Assembly (NCBI RefSeq): GCF_000582685.1
Contig: NZ_KK073768.1
Span: forward strand, 4,278,190 to 4,342,189
Length of the DNA stretch: 64,000 bases
Origin: [Scytonema hofmanni] UTEX 2349
Lineage (GTDB): Bacteria > Cyanobacteriota > Cyanobacteriia > Cyanobacteriales > Nostocaceae
Direction: 5' to 3'
This document shows, in pieces, positions 18,431 through 27,104 of this stretch. Made by a program: the position numbers and the translations under genes. Each line of letters starts with the position of its first letter. Positions within the stretch are counted from its first letter, which is position 1. The notes under the pieces are model-generated. The model did not search any database. It was not told the origin of the DNA and saw only the letters and a program-made list of their open reading frames with translations.

Positions 18431-19474
18431 TCATTTTTGCCCTAAACGCTGCAATTGTTTGAATGTTTGATACATTTGTGGTAGGCGACTATAAATAGCA
18501 GCTACTCTCAAAAAGATTTTGTGAGGCATTGCCGGAGTTCCAGAGACGATTTCTCCTGCGGGAACATCGCTAAGAATTCCTGCTTGGGCAGTAGCGATCG
18601 CACCATCACCCATTTTCGCTTGATTGGCTATTCCTGATTGTCCTGCCAAAATAACCCGATTGCCAATTTTGACGCCTCCTGCCATACCAGATTGTCCGGC
18701 TATAGCACAATAAGCGCCTATTTGGCAACCGTGTCCTATCTGCACTAAGTTGTCAATTTTAGTGCTGCGCCCTATGCGGGTTTCGCCAACGGATGGACGG
18801 TCTATGGCACTGTTGCAACCAATTTCTACGCCATCTTCTAAGACAACATAACCAGATTGTTCCATTTTGAACCAACCGGTGGCAATGGGAACAAAGCCAA
18901 AGCCTTCTGAACCGATGACAGCACCACTGTGAATAACGCAATCTGCGCCAATGTGGGCGCGTTCGTGGATGGTACAATTAGCGTGTAAGATGGTGCGATC
19001 GCCTATTTTCGCATTTGGATAAACTACTGCATTCGGATGAATGCAGACTTGATTGCCGATTTCTGCTTCTTGCTGAATCACTACATGGGCACCAATGTAA
19101 ACATCAGTGCCAACTTTTGCAGTGGGGTGAATTATGGCGGTAGGATGTATTTCTGGAGATGGGCGGTATGGTTGATAGAAAAGTGCGATGGATTCCGCAA
19201 ACATCAAGCGCGGATTTCGTGTGGCTATCCAAACGATACCACGTTCTTGTGCAAGCTTTTGTAATGTTTCGTCTTGAGGTAAAATTAAAGCACTAGCATT
19301 GGTCTTGCCAACAAAAGAAGCAAATTTGGGACCTTCTATGTAACTCAGATGACCTGCGATCGCTTCATCAACTGCTGCTACTCCTGTAATTTCGATATCT
19401 TCGTCTTTATTAGTTGTGAGGCTGTTGGCTGTGGCACTGTGGCTGAGTTTTTCAACGATTTCGCTAAATTTCAT
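18431..19474 (-). CDS. lpxD: UDP-3-O-acylglucosamine N-acyltransferase LpxD
   Basis: This 347-residue enzyme adds the N-linked 3-hydroxyacyl chain in lipid A synthesis, using acyl-ACP. It has the N-terminal uridine-binding domain (about 1-100). A left-handed beta-helix of hexapeptide repeats follows (about 105-300, for example IHPTAKVGTDVYIGAHVVI), with the catalytic His region IGHGCQIG. A C-terminal helix ends it. Other lpx genes are not in the window. Cyanobacterial lipid A lacks several enterobacterial features, so the exact acyl chain is unknown. Confidence 0.95.
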   Translation of the reverse strand: MKFSEIVEKLSHSATANSLTTNKDEDIEITGVAAVDEAIAGHLSYIEGPKFASFVGKTNASALILPQDETLQKLAQERGIVWIATRNPRLMFAESIALFYQPYRPSPEIHPTAIIHPTAKVGTDVYIGAHVVIQQEAEIGNQVCIHPNAVVYPNAKIGDRTILHANCTIHERAHIGADCVIHSGAVIGSEGFGFVPIATGWFKMEQSGYVVLEDGVEIGCNSAIDRPSVGETRIGRSTKIDNLVQIGHGCQIGAYCAIAGQSGMAGGVKIGNRVILAGQSGIANQAKMGDGAIATAQAGILSDVPAGEIVSGTPAMPHKIFLRVAAIYSRLPQMYQTFKQLQRLGQK

Positions 19475-19559
19475 GTTGTTTTTTCAGAAGTCATTTACAA
19501 AGGCTAAATATAAATGATTGTGTTCTGTAGATGAAGGTTGCCGTGCGATCGTACTATAC

Positions 19560-19670
19560 TTAGGCAAAGCGCAAGATTGCAGCAGCAAATAGAATCCCTA
19601 TCAGCAGATAAGATTTATTAATTTGAGAAATACGCATTTTTTTTAATAATTCTTTACTTTCATTAGACAT
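19560..19670 (-). CDS. Possible 36-aa single-span membrane peptide
   Basis: A short frame encodes a charged N-terminal half (MSNESKELLKKMRISQ) and one hydrophobic segment (YLLIGILFAAAILRF) near the C-terminus, the layout of a small membrane protein. It sits between lpxD and a glycosyltransferase gene on the same strand. No strong ribosome site is visible and no family is recognised, so it may be chance. Confidence 0.3.
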   Translation of the reverse strand: MSNESKELLKKMRISQINKSYLLIGILFAAAILRFA

Positions 19671-19704
19671 CGACCGAATTTAATGATGCGTTACCTGAAC
19701 TCAA

Positions 19705-19730
19705 CAGACGTAGCAGTGCTACGTCTCTAC
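19705..19730. repeat. GAGACG palindrome, copy 5 (imperfect, TAGCA core)
   Basis: A 26-bp palindrome (CAGACGTAGCA and TGCTACGTCTCTAC) lies just after the glycosyltransferase stop on the minus strand. Its left arm has decayed. Confidence 0.7.
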
Positions 19731-19738
19731 ATTGTTTT

Positions 19739-20659
19739 TCATTTCTTGAATAATGCCTTGAAATCCCAGATAACGCGCCGCAGACGTAGATAATAGTGAT
19801 AAATTAGAGGATGGCGGACGAAAAATAATACATTTTGTAAAGCTTGCCAAACTTCGGTATTTACGAGTTTTTCTTTAACCAAATATCCCTCTAGCCAATT
19901 TAAATAATTCGCGTAGCTAGGACTGATATATATGGTATGATATTCTCCGGCTCGCTCTGCTACATAACAAGTAGAATCAGGGTGCTGTCGATATTTATCC
20001 CAACAGCCACTCTCAATAAATACGGGGTATTTCAAGCAAATTTTCGCGAAGAAAGCTTGGTCTTCGTACATGCTGCCAAAGCTTTCTTCATGTCCACCAA
20101 CATCTTCTATGACTTCGCTTTTAATCAGAACTCCACAAGTACCAGGTGTTTCTGCTTTTGTGCGTAAAAAAAGCGACAGCAGATTTGGTGGTTGAATTAA
20201 TGTATCGGGTTTGACACCAAGTTTTCGGTAGCGATCGCGTCCCAAATCTTCTGGATTACCAGTCCAGCTAAACCACATCTGCGTTGCTCCGTAAACCATC
20301 CCGGCTTCGGGGTATGATTGCAAAATTGCGAGCTGTTTTTCTAGTTTTGGTGGTAGCCAGATATCATCAGCGTCTAAAAAGGCGATATAATCTCCTTTGG
20401 CTTTGCTCATACCCAGGTTGCGGGAAACACTCTTTCCCAGATTTTGGTGATTTGCATGTTCTAAATAGCGGACTTTTTCGGGATATTGGTCTGCATATTT
20501 TTGAGCGATCGCAGTGCTATTATCGGTGGAACCGTCATCTACTAATAATAGTTCCCAGTTTTCATATGTTTGGGCAAGTACGCTTGCGATCGCTTCTGAG
20601 ATGAATTTTTCAGCGTTTAAGAAAATCATTACACCAGAAATTAATGGTTTGCTATTCAT
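19739..20659 (-). CDS. Family 2 glycosyltransferase (polysaccharide cluster)
   Basis: This 306-residue GT-A enzyme has PLISGVMIFLNAEKFISEAI at the N-terminus, LLVDDGSTDNST at about 37-48, and AFLDADDIW at about 94-102, where the DAD motif binds the metal and nucleotide sugar. It is the last gene of a minus-strand cluster with a polysaccharide deacetylase, a methyltransferase and an ABC exporter. That context suggests it builds an exported surface glycan or glycolipid. Confidence 0.88.
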   Translation of the reverse strand: MNSKPLISGVMIFLNAEKFISEAIASVLAQTYENWELLLVDDGSTDNSTAIAQKYADQYPEKVRYLEHANHQNLGKSVSRNLGMSKAKGDYIAFLDADDIWLPPKLEKQLAILQSYPEAGMVYGATQMWFSWTGNPEDLGRDRYRKLGVKPDTLIQPPNLLSLFLRTKAETPGTCGVLIKSEVIEDVGGHEESFGSMYEDQAFFAKICLKYPVFIESGCWDKYRQHPDSTCYVAERAGEYHTIYISPSYANYLNWLEGYLVKEKLVNTEVWQALQNVLFFVRHPLIYHYYLRLRRVIWDFKALFKK

Positions 20660-20729
20660 GGCGTTTTTTTTAATAATAAGAGTTTAAACGCAAGGGTACG
20701 CTGAGGGAAGCGCAAAGTAACGCAGAGTT

Positions 20730-21701
20730 TTAGTTAAGGAACCACTTTGATAATTGTTTGGCAAATTCTTCTCCATTCCAATTTTCGACGGGAAAGCGGG
20801 GTAGTTGAAAGCGATCGCTATTTTTATCGACTATGTTTGCAGAAGTACTGCAAGCGCAGGTAAATCCAGCTTGGCGGACTATCTCGCTGGTTTCGTTGTT
20901 ATAATTTCCGTGGGGATAGGCAAAACTTTCGATTGCATGTCCGAAAATCTCTTCTAGTTGAGCTTTATTTTCTTGAATTTCTTTTTGCTGTGCTTGGGGT
21001 GAAATTGTGGTAAGAAATGGATGTGTCACTGTATGACCACCAATTTCGATGATGTTTCCTGGTTGTAAATTAGATAGTTCTTTTAATGTCATCATCCGGT
21101 GAGTTGGACGTAATTCTGGTTCTTTATTTGCCCATAAAAGTAGTTGATCTAGAATATGCGATCGCTCTGGGGCAGGTAAGGGGTAAAGTATTTTATAAAG
21201 TGCGTAGTAAAGATAATAACATTCATTGTTGTTTGAAGTCTTCCATTCATAACTAATGCCGTTAATATTTAAAGACAAAATTTCGGGTAAAGTCCCTGGT
21301 TGTAGCAATATCCTCTCTAATTCATCAGACCAAAATTCCCGCTCTTGTTGCATGTATCCTGTTGTCAGAAAGATAGTAGCGGGAATTTCATACTTTTCTA
21401 ATAAAGGTTTAGCGTTATACAAATTATCGCTGTAACCATCATCAAAGGTGATGACTATTTGACGATGGGGACGCTTACCATTTTTCAATGTTTGGTTTAA
21501 TTGTTGTAAGCGGACTGTGCAACCAAGTTTTTTTAATACTTGCAAATGTTCGGCAAAATAAGATGGACTGACGCACAATTTCCAAGGATCGAATTCAATT
21601 TCAGTTACCCTATGGTACATGAGAATCAATCCTCCTGGTGCGAAGCGGTTTCGCACTCTAGAAGCTATTCGCTTTAATTTGCCGCTTCCAGGTATCTTCA
21701 T
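20730..21701 (-). CDS. Polysaccharide deacetylase (NodB/CE4 family)
   Basis: This 323-residue protein is predicted to remove N- or O-acetyl groups from a glycan. Visible CE4 motifs are LMYHRVTE near residue 30, the catalytic ITFDDGYSDN (about 85), and the metal-binding HTVTH (about 205). FAYPHGNYN follows. The first ATG overlaps the end of the methyltransferase gene by 4 nt (ATGA), indicating translational coupling. No signal peptide is obvious, so it may act in the cytoplasm or at the inner membrane. Confidence 0.9.
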   Translation of the reverse strand: MKIPGSGKLKRIASRVRNRFAPGGLILMYHRVTEIEFDPWKLCVSPSYFAEHLQVLKKLGCTVRLQQLNQTLKNGKRPHRQIVITFDDGYSDNLYNAKPLLEKYEIPATIFLTTGYMQQEREFWSDELERILLQPGTLPEILSLNINGISYEWKTSNNNECYYLYYALYKILYPLPAPERSHILDQLLLWANKEPELRPTHRMMTLKELSNLQPGNIIEIGGHTVTHPFLTTISPQAQQKEIQENKAQLEEIFGHAIESFAYPHGNYNNETSEIVRQAGFTCACSTSANIVDKNSDRFQLPRFPVENWNGEEFAKQLSKWFLN

Positions 21702-22456
21702 GATGTTTCCTGCGGTTTGACAGCACGGACAGTTATTAGTAGTTCATATGAACGATCGCGGTGATCTAATTCTGATGAATCTAATTCTTTGGTTGCTAAA
21801 CCTTGCAAAAAGGCGATCGCTGTTAACACATTTCCGTAACTCTCTACTTGAATATTTGCTTCTGGGAAGAACTCTGCAAACAGCCGTTTTCCTGATTGGC
21901 TGGTAAAATTCCAACACCAGTAATCTCCCCATTCGTCGGGAGGTGTCAGACTAATACCGGAAAATGTAGCTAGGACTACTCCACCTGGTTTGAGAATACG
22001 GTATATTGTGTTAAGTGCTGCGCGGGTATCGTAAATACATTGCAATGTTTGCGTCAGAATAAAGCAGTCAAAGTTATCTGAAGCTATGTGTTCCGCGTTA
22101 GTTAAATCACCAACGATGGTTGCATGGGGATTACCTTCAACTATATGAAGTACATCACTTTGGGTGACATTATTACCTCCAAATTGCCGCGTGTATGAAT
22201 TATCACCAATTTCTAGTACATGTCCTTTGACATCAGCGGCATTTTTGGTGAGAAACTTTTCTATATAGTAACGGTCAATGGGTAAACCCCGGTCATAGCC
22301 AAAATGTCGGCTAATTGGTGTTAATCCTCGCAGACTACCAAAGTCTACTTTTCCCACCGGTGGGATATATTTGTCACCTTTTAATTGTATTCCTACCCAA
22401 CGGTGAACAAAACCTGGAAATGTGCGTCTGGCAATTGAGCTTAGGGTGTCTTTCAT
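21698..22456 (-). CDS. Class I SAM-dependent methyltransferase
   Basis: This 252-residue protein contains a weak glycine-rich SAM motif (VKGHVLEIGDNSYTRQFGG, about 74-92). The acidic strand HIVEGNPHATIVGDL, the IYDTRAALNTIYRILKPGGVVL segment, and a C-terminal lobe typical of methyltransferases fused to glycan clusters follow. It probably methylates a sugar or lipid intermediate; the substrate is unknown. It overlaps the deacetylase gene by 4 nt and follows the ABC exporter by about 50 bp. Confidence 0.8.
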   Translation of the reverse strand: MKDTLSSIARRTFPGFVHRWVGIQLKGDKYIPPVGKVDFGSLRGLTPISRHFGYDRGLPIDRYYIEKFLTKNAADVKGHVLEIGDNSYTRQFGGNNVTQSDVLHIVEGNPHATIVGDLTNAEHIASDNFDCFILTQTLQCIYDTRAALNTIYRILKPGGVVLATFSGISLTPPDEWGDYWCWNFTSQSGKRLFAEFFPEANIQVESYGNVLTAIAFLQGLATKELDSSELDHRDRSYELLITVRAVKPQETS

Positions 22457-22504
22457 CTATTTAGCTAATCATTGTTTATTTAAAAGTAATTAAAACTTAT
22501 ATTT

Positions 22505-24295
22505 TCAGTTTTCAACTACACCGTATTGTAAATGATAAAGCTGGGTAAATAACCCATTAAGTTTTAACAATTGTTGAAAATTTCCTTGTTCTACAACTCG
22601 TCCTTCCTGTAATACAAGGATTTTATCTGCTTGTTCAATTGTGGATAAACGATGGGCGATAATAATTACTGTGCGATTTTGACCAAATGTATTAATTGCC
22701 TCTTGAATTATGTTTTCCGAAACGCTATCGAGTGCGTTAGTAGCTTCGTCGAGAATAAATATTTGGGGATCTCGGATAATAGCACGAGCTAAAGCTATGC
22801 GCTGTCTTTGTCCGCCAGAAAGACGAACGCCGCGATCGCCTAGTATGGTATCATAGCCTTCAGGAAATTTAGCGATAAACTCATGAGCGTTTGCTTGTTT
22901 AGCCGCGTTGATAATTTCGGCTTCTGTAGCATCTAAACGACCGTAAGCGATGTTGTCCCGCACTGTGGTATTAAAAACATAAATGTCTTGGCTGACAATT
23001 GCAATGTGACTTCTAAAAGATGCTAAATCTAATTCTCGTAAAGGATGCTCGTCAACGTAAATTTCCCCTTCTGTAACGTCATAAAAACGGCAAATTAAGC
23101 CGATAAGTGTCGATTTGCCGGCTCCTGAAGGTCCAACGATAGCTGTGGTTTTTCCTTTTATAATAGAAAAAGAAACTTCTTGAAGTGCAGGTTTATCTGT
23201 AGGATTGTAGCGGAAACCGACAGATTGAAATGTGAGCGATCGCTTTAATCCATGACAATAAACATTTCCTGTCCGAATAAATTGTTGGTCGGGAATTTCT
23301 AATAGAGATACAACATCTTCAACTGATGCTAATAAGCCAATTAAATTTACGCGATCGGTATCTAATTTTCTCACCGATGGCTGTAAGCGATAAAGCATAA
23401 ATATAAAGGTTAACAAAGTCGGTAGATTCGCTTTATTTTGCAAAGCGATAATCATAATACACACCAATAAAGCCACCGATAAAACTTCCGAAAGTGGTCC
23501 CGATATGGTGTAAAGTTTAGCCAATTTTAGTGCGGCAAAACTTACCTCATTTGTTAGGTTCTCAAAACGCTTATATTCGTAAGCTTCTCGACCAAAAGCT
23601 CTAATTACCCTCATTCCATAAAAGCCTTCGATCATCCGATTAACCAAGCGATCGTTTGCTTGTACTGCTTCTCTTCCTAACTTCTTTGTTTTTCGTGTTA
23701 CTTGCTGAATTATGAATGAAATGCCTAATAAAGCAACCGCTACTAAAAAAGTCAGTTGCCAAGAAGTTAGCATTAAAAAGATTACAAAAACAATAACTGT
23801 AGAGAAATTGATGATTAAATTAATTAAAAGTAATATAGCATCACATGCACGCCAACTTTCAGTATGCAGTGTATTGACTAATTTACCTGATTGCTTAGAG
23901 TCTAAAAAACTATAACTAACAGTTAATATCTGCTGATAAAGTTTAGATACTAATTGAGAACCAATACCCCAATAAAGCCAAACTGAAAGAAGCGAACTAC
24001 TATAAGCAAGTAGATTTTTGAGGAGAACGCACCCGAAAATAGTTAAGGGAATAATTATTACCCGATTACTTGGGGGAATATCACTAAATAATCGATTTAA
24101 AATAGTTCCTAAAAATGTTCCATTTCCTGACTGAGAATTTACTGGTTCTAAACTTTGAAGAAATGGAATAAATAAACTAATTCCCAAGCCTTCCGATAAA
24201 GAAGTTAAAATTCCTAAGATGATAATTACTGGAATTGCCCACGGGTAAAGATTTAACAGTGGAAATAGTTTTTTAATTATACCCGAACTTTTCAT
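22505..24295 (-). CDS. ABC exporter, fused membrane and ATPase domains (MsbA/HepA-like)
   Basis: This 596-residue half-transporter has six predicted membrane helices in residues 15-310 and a nucleotide-binding domain at about 345-590. Walker A is GPSGAGKST, the signature is LSGGQRQR, and Walker B is IFILDEAT, followed by the H-loop IIAHRLST. The D-loop and Q-loop are intact. Homodimers of this type flip lipids or lipid-linked sugars. HepA, a heterocyst-envelope polysaccharide exporter, is one relative. The neighbouring glycan genes favour a glycolipid or polysaccharide substrate. It starts 5 nt after the BaiN-type gene. Confidence 0.9.
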   Translation of the reverse strand: MKSSGIIKKLFPLLNLYPWAIPVIIILGILTSLSEGLGISLFIPFLQSLEPVNSQSGNGTFLGTILNRLFSDIPPSNRVIIIPLTIFGCVLLKNLLAYSSSLLSVWLYWGIGSQLVSKLYQQILTVSYSFLDSKQSGKLVNTLHTESWRACDAILLLINLIINFSTVIVFVIFLMLTSWQLTFLVAVALLGISFIIQQVTRKTKKLGREAVQANDRLVNRMIEGFYGMRVIRAFGREAYEYKRFENLTNEVSFAALKLAKLYTISGPLSEVLSVALLVCIMIIALQNKANLPTLLTFIFMLYRLQPSVRKLDTDRVNLIGLLASVEDVVSLLEIPDQQFIRTGNVYCHGLKRSLTFQSVGFRYNPTDKPALQEVSFSIIKGKTTAIVGPSGAGKSTLIGLICRFYDVTEGEIYVDEHPLRELDLASFRSHIAIVSQDIYVFNTTVRDNIAYGRLDATEAEIINAAKQANAHEFIAKFPEGYDTILGDRGVRLSGGQRQRIALARAIIRDPQIFILDEATNALDSVSENIIQEAINTFGQNRTVIIIAHRLSTIEQADKILVLQEGRVVEQGNFQQLLKLNGLFTQLYHLQYGVVEN

Positions 24296-24300
24296 TATCT

Positions 24301-25614
24301 TTAATCGTTACTTGCCATTGCTAAACCGGCTAAATATCCTGTAGTCCAAGCACTTTGGAAGTTAAAACCGCCGGTAACTCCATCAATATCGAGGATTTCT
24401 CCAGCAAAATAAAGTCCTGGTACTATTTGACTTTCCATTGTCTTAAAGTTAACTTCTTTTAAATTGACACCACCACAAGTAACAAATTCATCTTTGAAAA
24501 CACCTTTACCGTTGATTAAATATTCTCCTTGAGTCAGTTCTTGAACAAGTTTATTTAATTGTTTGTTAGTTATTTCTGCCCAGCGTTGTTCTGTAGTAAT
24601 ATCTGAACGGGCAATGATATATTGCCACAAACGGTGCGGTAAATCAACACCACGATGTAAAGCGATCGCTTTCTTTCCCCATTCATTTTTAACTGCTAAG
24701 ATTTTTTGCCGCACTTCATCTTGCTGGAAATCAGGCAACCAATTTATCATCAAAGTGGCTTGATAGTGACTTTCGCGTAACACTCTGGCACCCCAAGCCG
24801 AAAGTTTCAACACCGCAGGTCCACTCAAACCCCAATGAGTAATTAGCAAAGGTCCAGTTTGTTCTAATTGAGATTTTCCACCAGATAACAAGCGCAAACG
24901 CACCGATTCTACACTAATGCCGGCTAATGAGCGCAATTGTTCATCACCAATATTAAAAGTAAATAAAGAAGGAACAGGCACTTCAACTTTATGACCGAAT
25001 TCTTTCGCTATTTTATAGCCTACAGGGTTGCTTCCCGTTGCCAAGAGCAAGCGATCGCTTAATATAATTTCTCCCGACTTGAAAATAATTTCAAACTTTT
25101 CTATTTTCCGTGCTTTTAAAGGTAAATTTTCTTGGGATGTTGTTTCTCCCAGTCCCCAGTCCCCAGTCCCCAGTCCCCAGTCCCCTTGAAGCCGTTTTAC
25201 ACCAACAACAGGTGCAGAAGTGCGAATTTCTACTCCAGTTTCCGAAGCAGTATTCAGCAAACAATTGACAATCGTTTCCGAAGTATTCGTAATGGGAAAC
25301 ATCCGTCCATCAGCTTCAGTTTTCAGCGGTACTCCATGCATCGCAAACCAAGTTATCGTATCTTTGGTTTGAAAGCGAGAAAAAGCACCCCGGAGGGCTT
25401 TTCCACCTCTGGGATAATTTTGCACTAAAATGGCTGGGTCAAAACAAGCGTGAGTGACATTACAGCGTCCCCCACCAGAAACGCGAACCTTCGCCAATAC
25501 TTGCTGGCTAGCTTCGATTAAAATAACATGGGCGTGTCGATTCGCTTCCTTCGTAGCGATCGCGCTAAAAAATCCCGCTGCCCCACCTCCAATGACAACA
25601 ACTTTCAATTGCAA
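24301..25614 (-). CDS. BaiN/HI0933-family NAD(P)/FAD-dependent oxidoreductase
   Basis: This 437-residue flavoprotein starts with a Rossmann FAD motif (VVVIGGGAAGFFSAI, residues 5-19). The family motif RVSGGGRCNVTHACFD is at about 44-59, and GEILDIDGVTGGFNFQSAWTTGYLAG is at the C-terminus. The cellular reaction of most family members is unknown. Residues about 143-156 ([13 protein letters not shown]) are encoded by an AGTCCCC heptamer array that keeps the frame, so this copy carries a repeat-derived insertion. It is first in the polysaccharide cluster by position, though its link to glycans is unclear. Confidence 0.9.
   Translation of the reverse strand: MQLKVVVIGGGAAGFFSAIATKEANRHAHVILIEASQQVLAKVRVSGGGRCNVTHACFDPAILVQNYPRGGKALRGAFSRFQTKDTITWFAMHGVPLKTEADGRMFPITNTSETIVNCLLNTASETGVEIRTSAPVVGVKRLQGDWGLGTGDWGLGETTSQENLPLKARKIEKFEIIFKSGEIILSDRLLLATGSNPVGYKIAKEFGHKVEVPVPSLFTFNIGDEQLRSLAGISVESVRLRLLSGGKSQLEQTGPLLITHWGLSGPAVLKLSAWGARVLRESHYQATLMINWLPDFQQDEVRQKILAVKNEWGKKAIALHRGVDLPHRLWQYIIARSDITTEQRWAEITNKQLNKLVQELTQGEYLINGKGVFKDEFVTCGGVNLKEVNFKTMESQIVPGLYFAGEILDIDGVTGGFNFQSAWTTGYLAGLAMASND
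25148..25185. repeat. Heptamer repeat (CCCCAGT units) inside a coding region
   Basis: Five 7-bp units lie in frame inside the BaiN-type gene and encode a Gly-Asp-Trp-Gly-Leu pattern. Confidence 0.9.
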
Positions 25615-25713
25615 TAGACTTGAATTCCCTAATAAAATAACAGCATCTTAATTCTAGGCTAGTACAAGAAGTATGAAGGCTAAAGGATAAAACTAAGAGC
25701 TTTATTTCTGCGG

Positions 25714-25872
25714 TTATGCGGGTTCAAAATCTTCTTTACTTACACCGCAAACCGGGCATACCCAATCCTCTGGTATATCTTCAAAAGCTGTCCCTGGTTC
25801 AATTCCGCCATCTGGATCGCCCACTTCTGGATCGTATTCATACCCGCAGGTGTTACATACATACTTTTGCAT
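25714..25872 (-). CDS. Rubredoxin (52 aa, soluble)
   Basis: This small gene encodes a classical rubredoxin, a one-iron electron carrier. The four iron ligands are C6 and C9 in YVCNTCG and C39 and C42 in VCPVCG, with the family features [20 protein letters not shown] and IPEDW between them. It has no transmembrane tail, unlike cyanobacterial RubA, which works in photosystem assembly. It may donate electrons to an oxygen- or peroxide-reducing enzyme, but no partner gene is adjacent. GAGGAGG lies just upstream of the ATG. It is short enough to be missed by length cut-offs. Confidence 0.95.
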   Translation of the reverse strand: MQKYVCNTCGYEYDPEVGDPDGGIEPGTAFEDIPEDWVCPVCGVSKEDFEPA

Positions 25873-25939
25873 ATTTCCCTCCTCTGTTGAATCATCCGTA
25901 TCCTCTGATATCTTACACCCTAGAAGGGTGAAGCTATAC

Positions 25940-26030
25940 GAACAAAGCCTGCCTTCGCAGGCTCTATATTTAGCCTGCGAAGGCAGGCTTCGTTTGTGTA
26001 GCCCCAGGCTTCCAGCCTGCGGGCGTTTTT
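25940..26030. repeat. Palindromic repeats with AGCCTGC...GCAGGCT arms
   Basis: Consecutive hairpins (AGCCTGCCTTCGCAGGCT, then AGCCTGCGAAGGCAGGCT, then CAGGCTTCCAGCCTG) lie downstream of a minus-strand gene end. Related modules occur at 26821-26875 and 35895-35945. Confidence 0.75.
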
Positions 26031-26046
26031 GCGTTTTTGCGCTACA

Positions 26047-26307
26047 CTAAAATCGCCACCAAGTTTTTTGCATGTAACTGAGAATCGCCAAAGCGATCGC
26101 CGCCAAAAATAACAGCCAAATTACACCTCCCGGCATAAAACCGAGAATACCAAAGCCTCTGAGTACCCAAACGGCGATCGCAATTCCAAAAAGGAAGCCG
26201 CAAGTTTGGGTTAATAGACGATTTAATTTATTAGAAGTTTGACTCACGTAATTGCCCGCTTGATCGCAACAGCTTATCAAAGCATAACGAAAAGACAAAA
26301 ACTTCAT
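26047..26307 (-). CDS. Small hypothetical membrane protein (up to 86 aa)
   Basis: Two hydrophobic segments (CGFLFGIAIAVWVLRGFGIL and GVIWLLFLAAIALAILSYM) predict a two-span membrane protein. No family is recognised. The start is uncertain: the first ATG gives 86 residues, while a GTG at 26247 would give a 66-residue protein beginning SQTSNKLNRLL. Neither has a clear ribosome site. Confidence 0.5.
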   Translation of the reverse strand: MKFLSFRYALISCCDQAGNYVSQTSNKLNRLLTQTCGFLFGIAIAVWVLRGFGILGFMPGGVIWLLFLAAIALAILSYMQKTWWRF

Positions 26308-26322
26308 AATTTTACGTCATAT

Positions 26323-26414
26323 AGGACTTACGCATGGACTACGTATTTCCGTCATTGCGACGCAAGGAAGCAATCTCAAAGTCTTGTTTTCTCGTGACTG
26401 AGTGCGTAAGTCCT
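26323..26414. mobile_element. MITE family A, copy 1 (AGGACTTACGCA ends)
   Basis: A 92-bp element has the terminal inverted repeats AGGACTTACGCA and TGCGTAAGTCCT, with TA at both junctions. Its interior is nearly identical to copy 2 at 32441, differing mainly in a short segment near the right end (GTGACTGAG against GTAACGAG). Confidence 0.85.
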
Positions 26415-26495
26415 AGTCATAGACTAGTTCCGCGATTTCAAATCTCTGGTTATGCACCCCAGTTCTTGAAGATCCCCCTAAATCCCCCTTTTTAA

Positions 26496-26668
26496 CAGGG
26501 CTGTTTCATTCGACAAGGTATGTATTTTGTCAAGACCATTGGCGATAAATATTTGGGCTTTAGTCATGAATTGTTGACCAAGTTGAAGCCTAATATTGAA
26601 TGCCTTGCTTATTTTTCATCTCCTGAACCCTTGATTTTTAAAGGCTTTTAGGGAATGAAACAGCCCTG
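26496..26668. mobile_element. MITE family B with 16-bp inverted ends and 9-bp target duplication
   Basis: A 173-bp element is bounded by CAGGGCTGTTTCATTC and its exact complement. It is flanked on both sides by CCTTTTTAA (26487-26495 and 26669-26677), a 9-bp target duplication. It interrupts a common palindromic repeat (CCCCCTTTTTAAGGGG). No reading frame of note is inside, so it must be mobilised in trans, by IS4-like or similar transposases that make 9-bp duplications. Confidence 0.85.
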
Positions 26669-26677
26669 CCTTTTTAA

Positions 26678-27104
26678 GGGGAGAATAAGTCCCCCTTAAA
26701 AAGCTCCGGTGTACACACAAGTCCTGTTTGCCCTCAAGCTAAAGCTTGGGGCTAAACAAACAAAGCCCATCTTGTCCTAAGGGACACGCTTCGCGAACAT
26801 GGGCTAAATACAGAAAAAACTAATTCTAGCCTGCGTAGGCAGGCTTCGTTTTTATAGCCCCAGACTTCCAGTCTGAGGGGCTTTGAGTGACTTTAAAGCT
26901 AGTTGAGTATTTTCCCATGAAGGGAATTTTCATCATAAAATTACATACTTTTCTCTAAATTTTGGGAATAATAACCTTATAAGGACTTTTTTCCGGAAAA
27001 TTTACTTATGGAAGTGGAACTACAATTAGTTGGCTGTCATCGATGAAGTTAAAGACTTTACATTTGAACTACGTAAGTGGCTTTGAGGAGTAACCAAAAT
27101 CAAT
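26678..27104. other. Intergenic repeats upstream of the SRPBCC gene
   Basis: Contains AGCTAAAGCTTGGGGCT and AGCCTGC-type palindromes (26735-26880) and an AT-rich promoter-like stretch (26930-27100). No gene seen. Confidence 0.45.
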
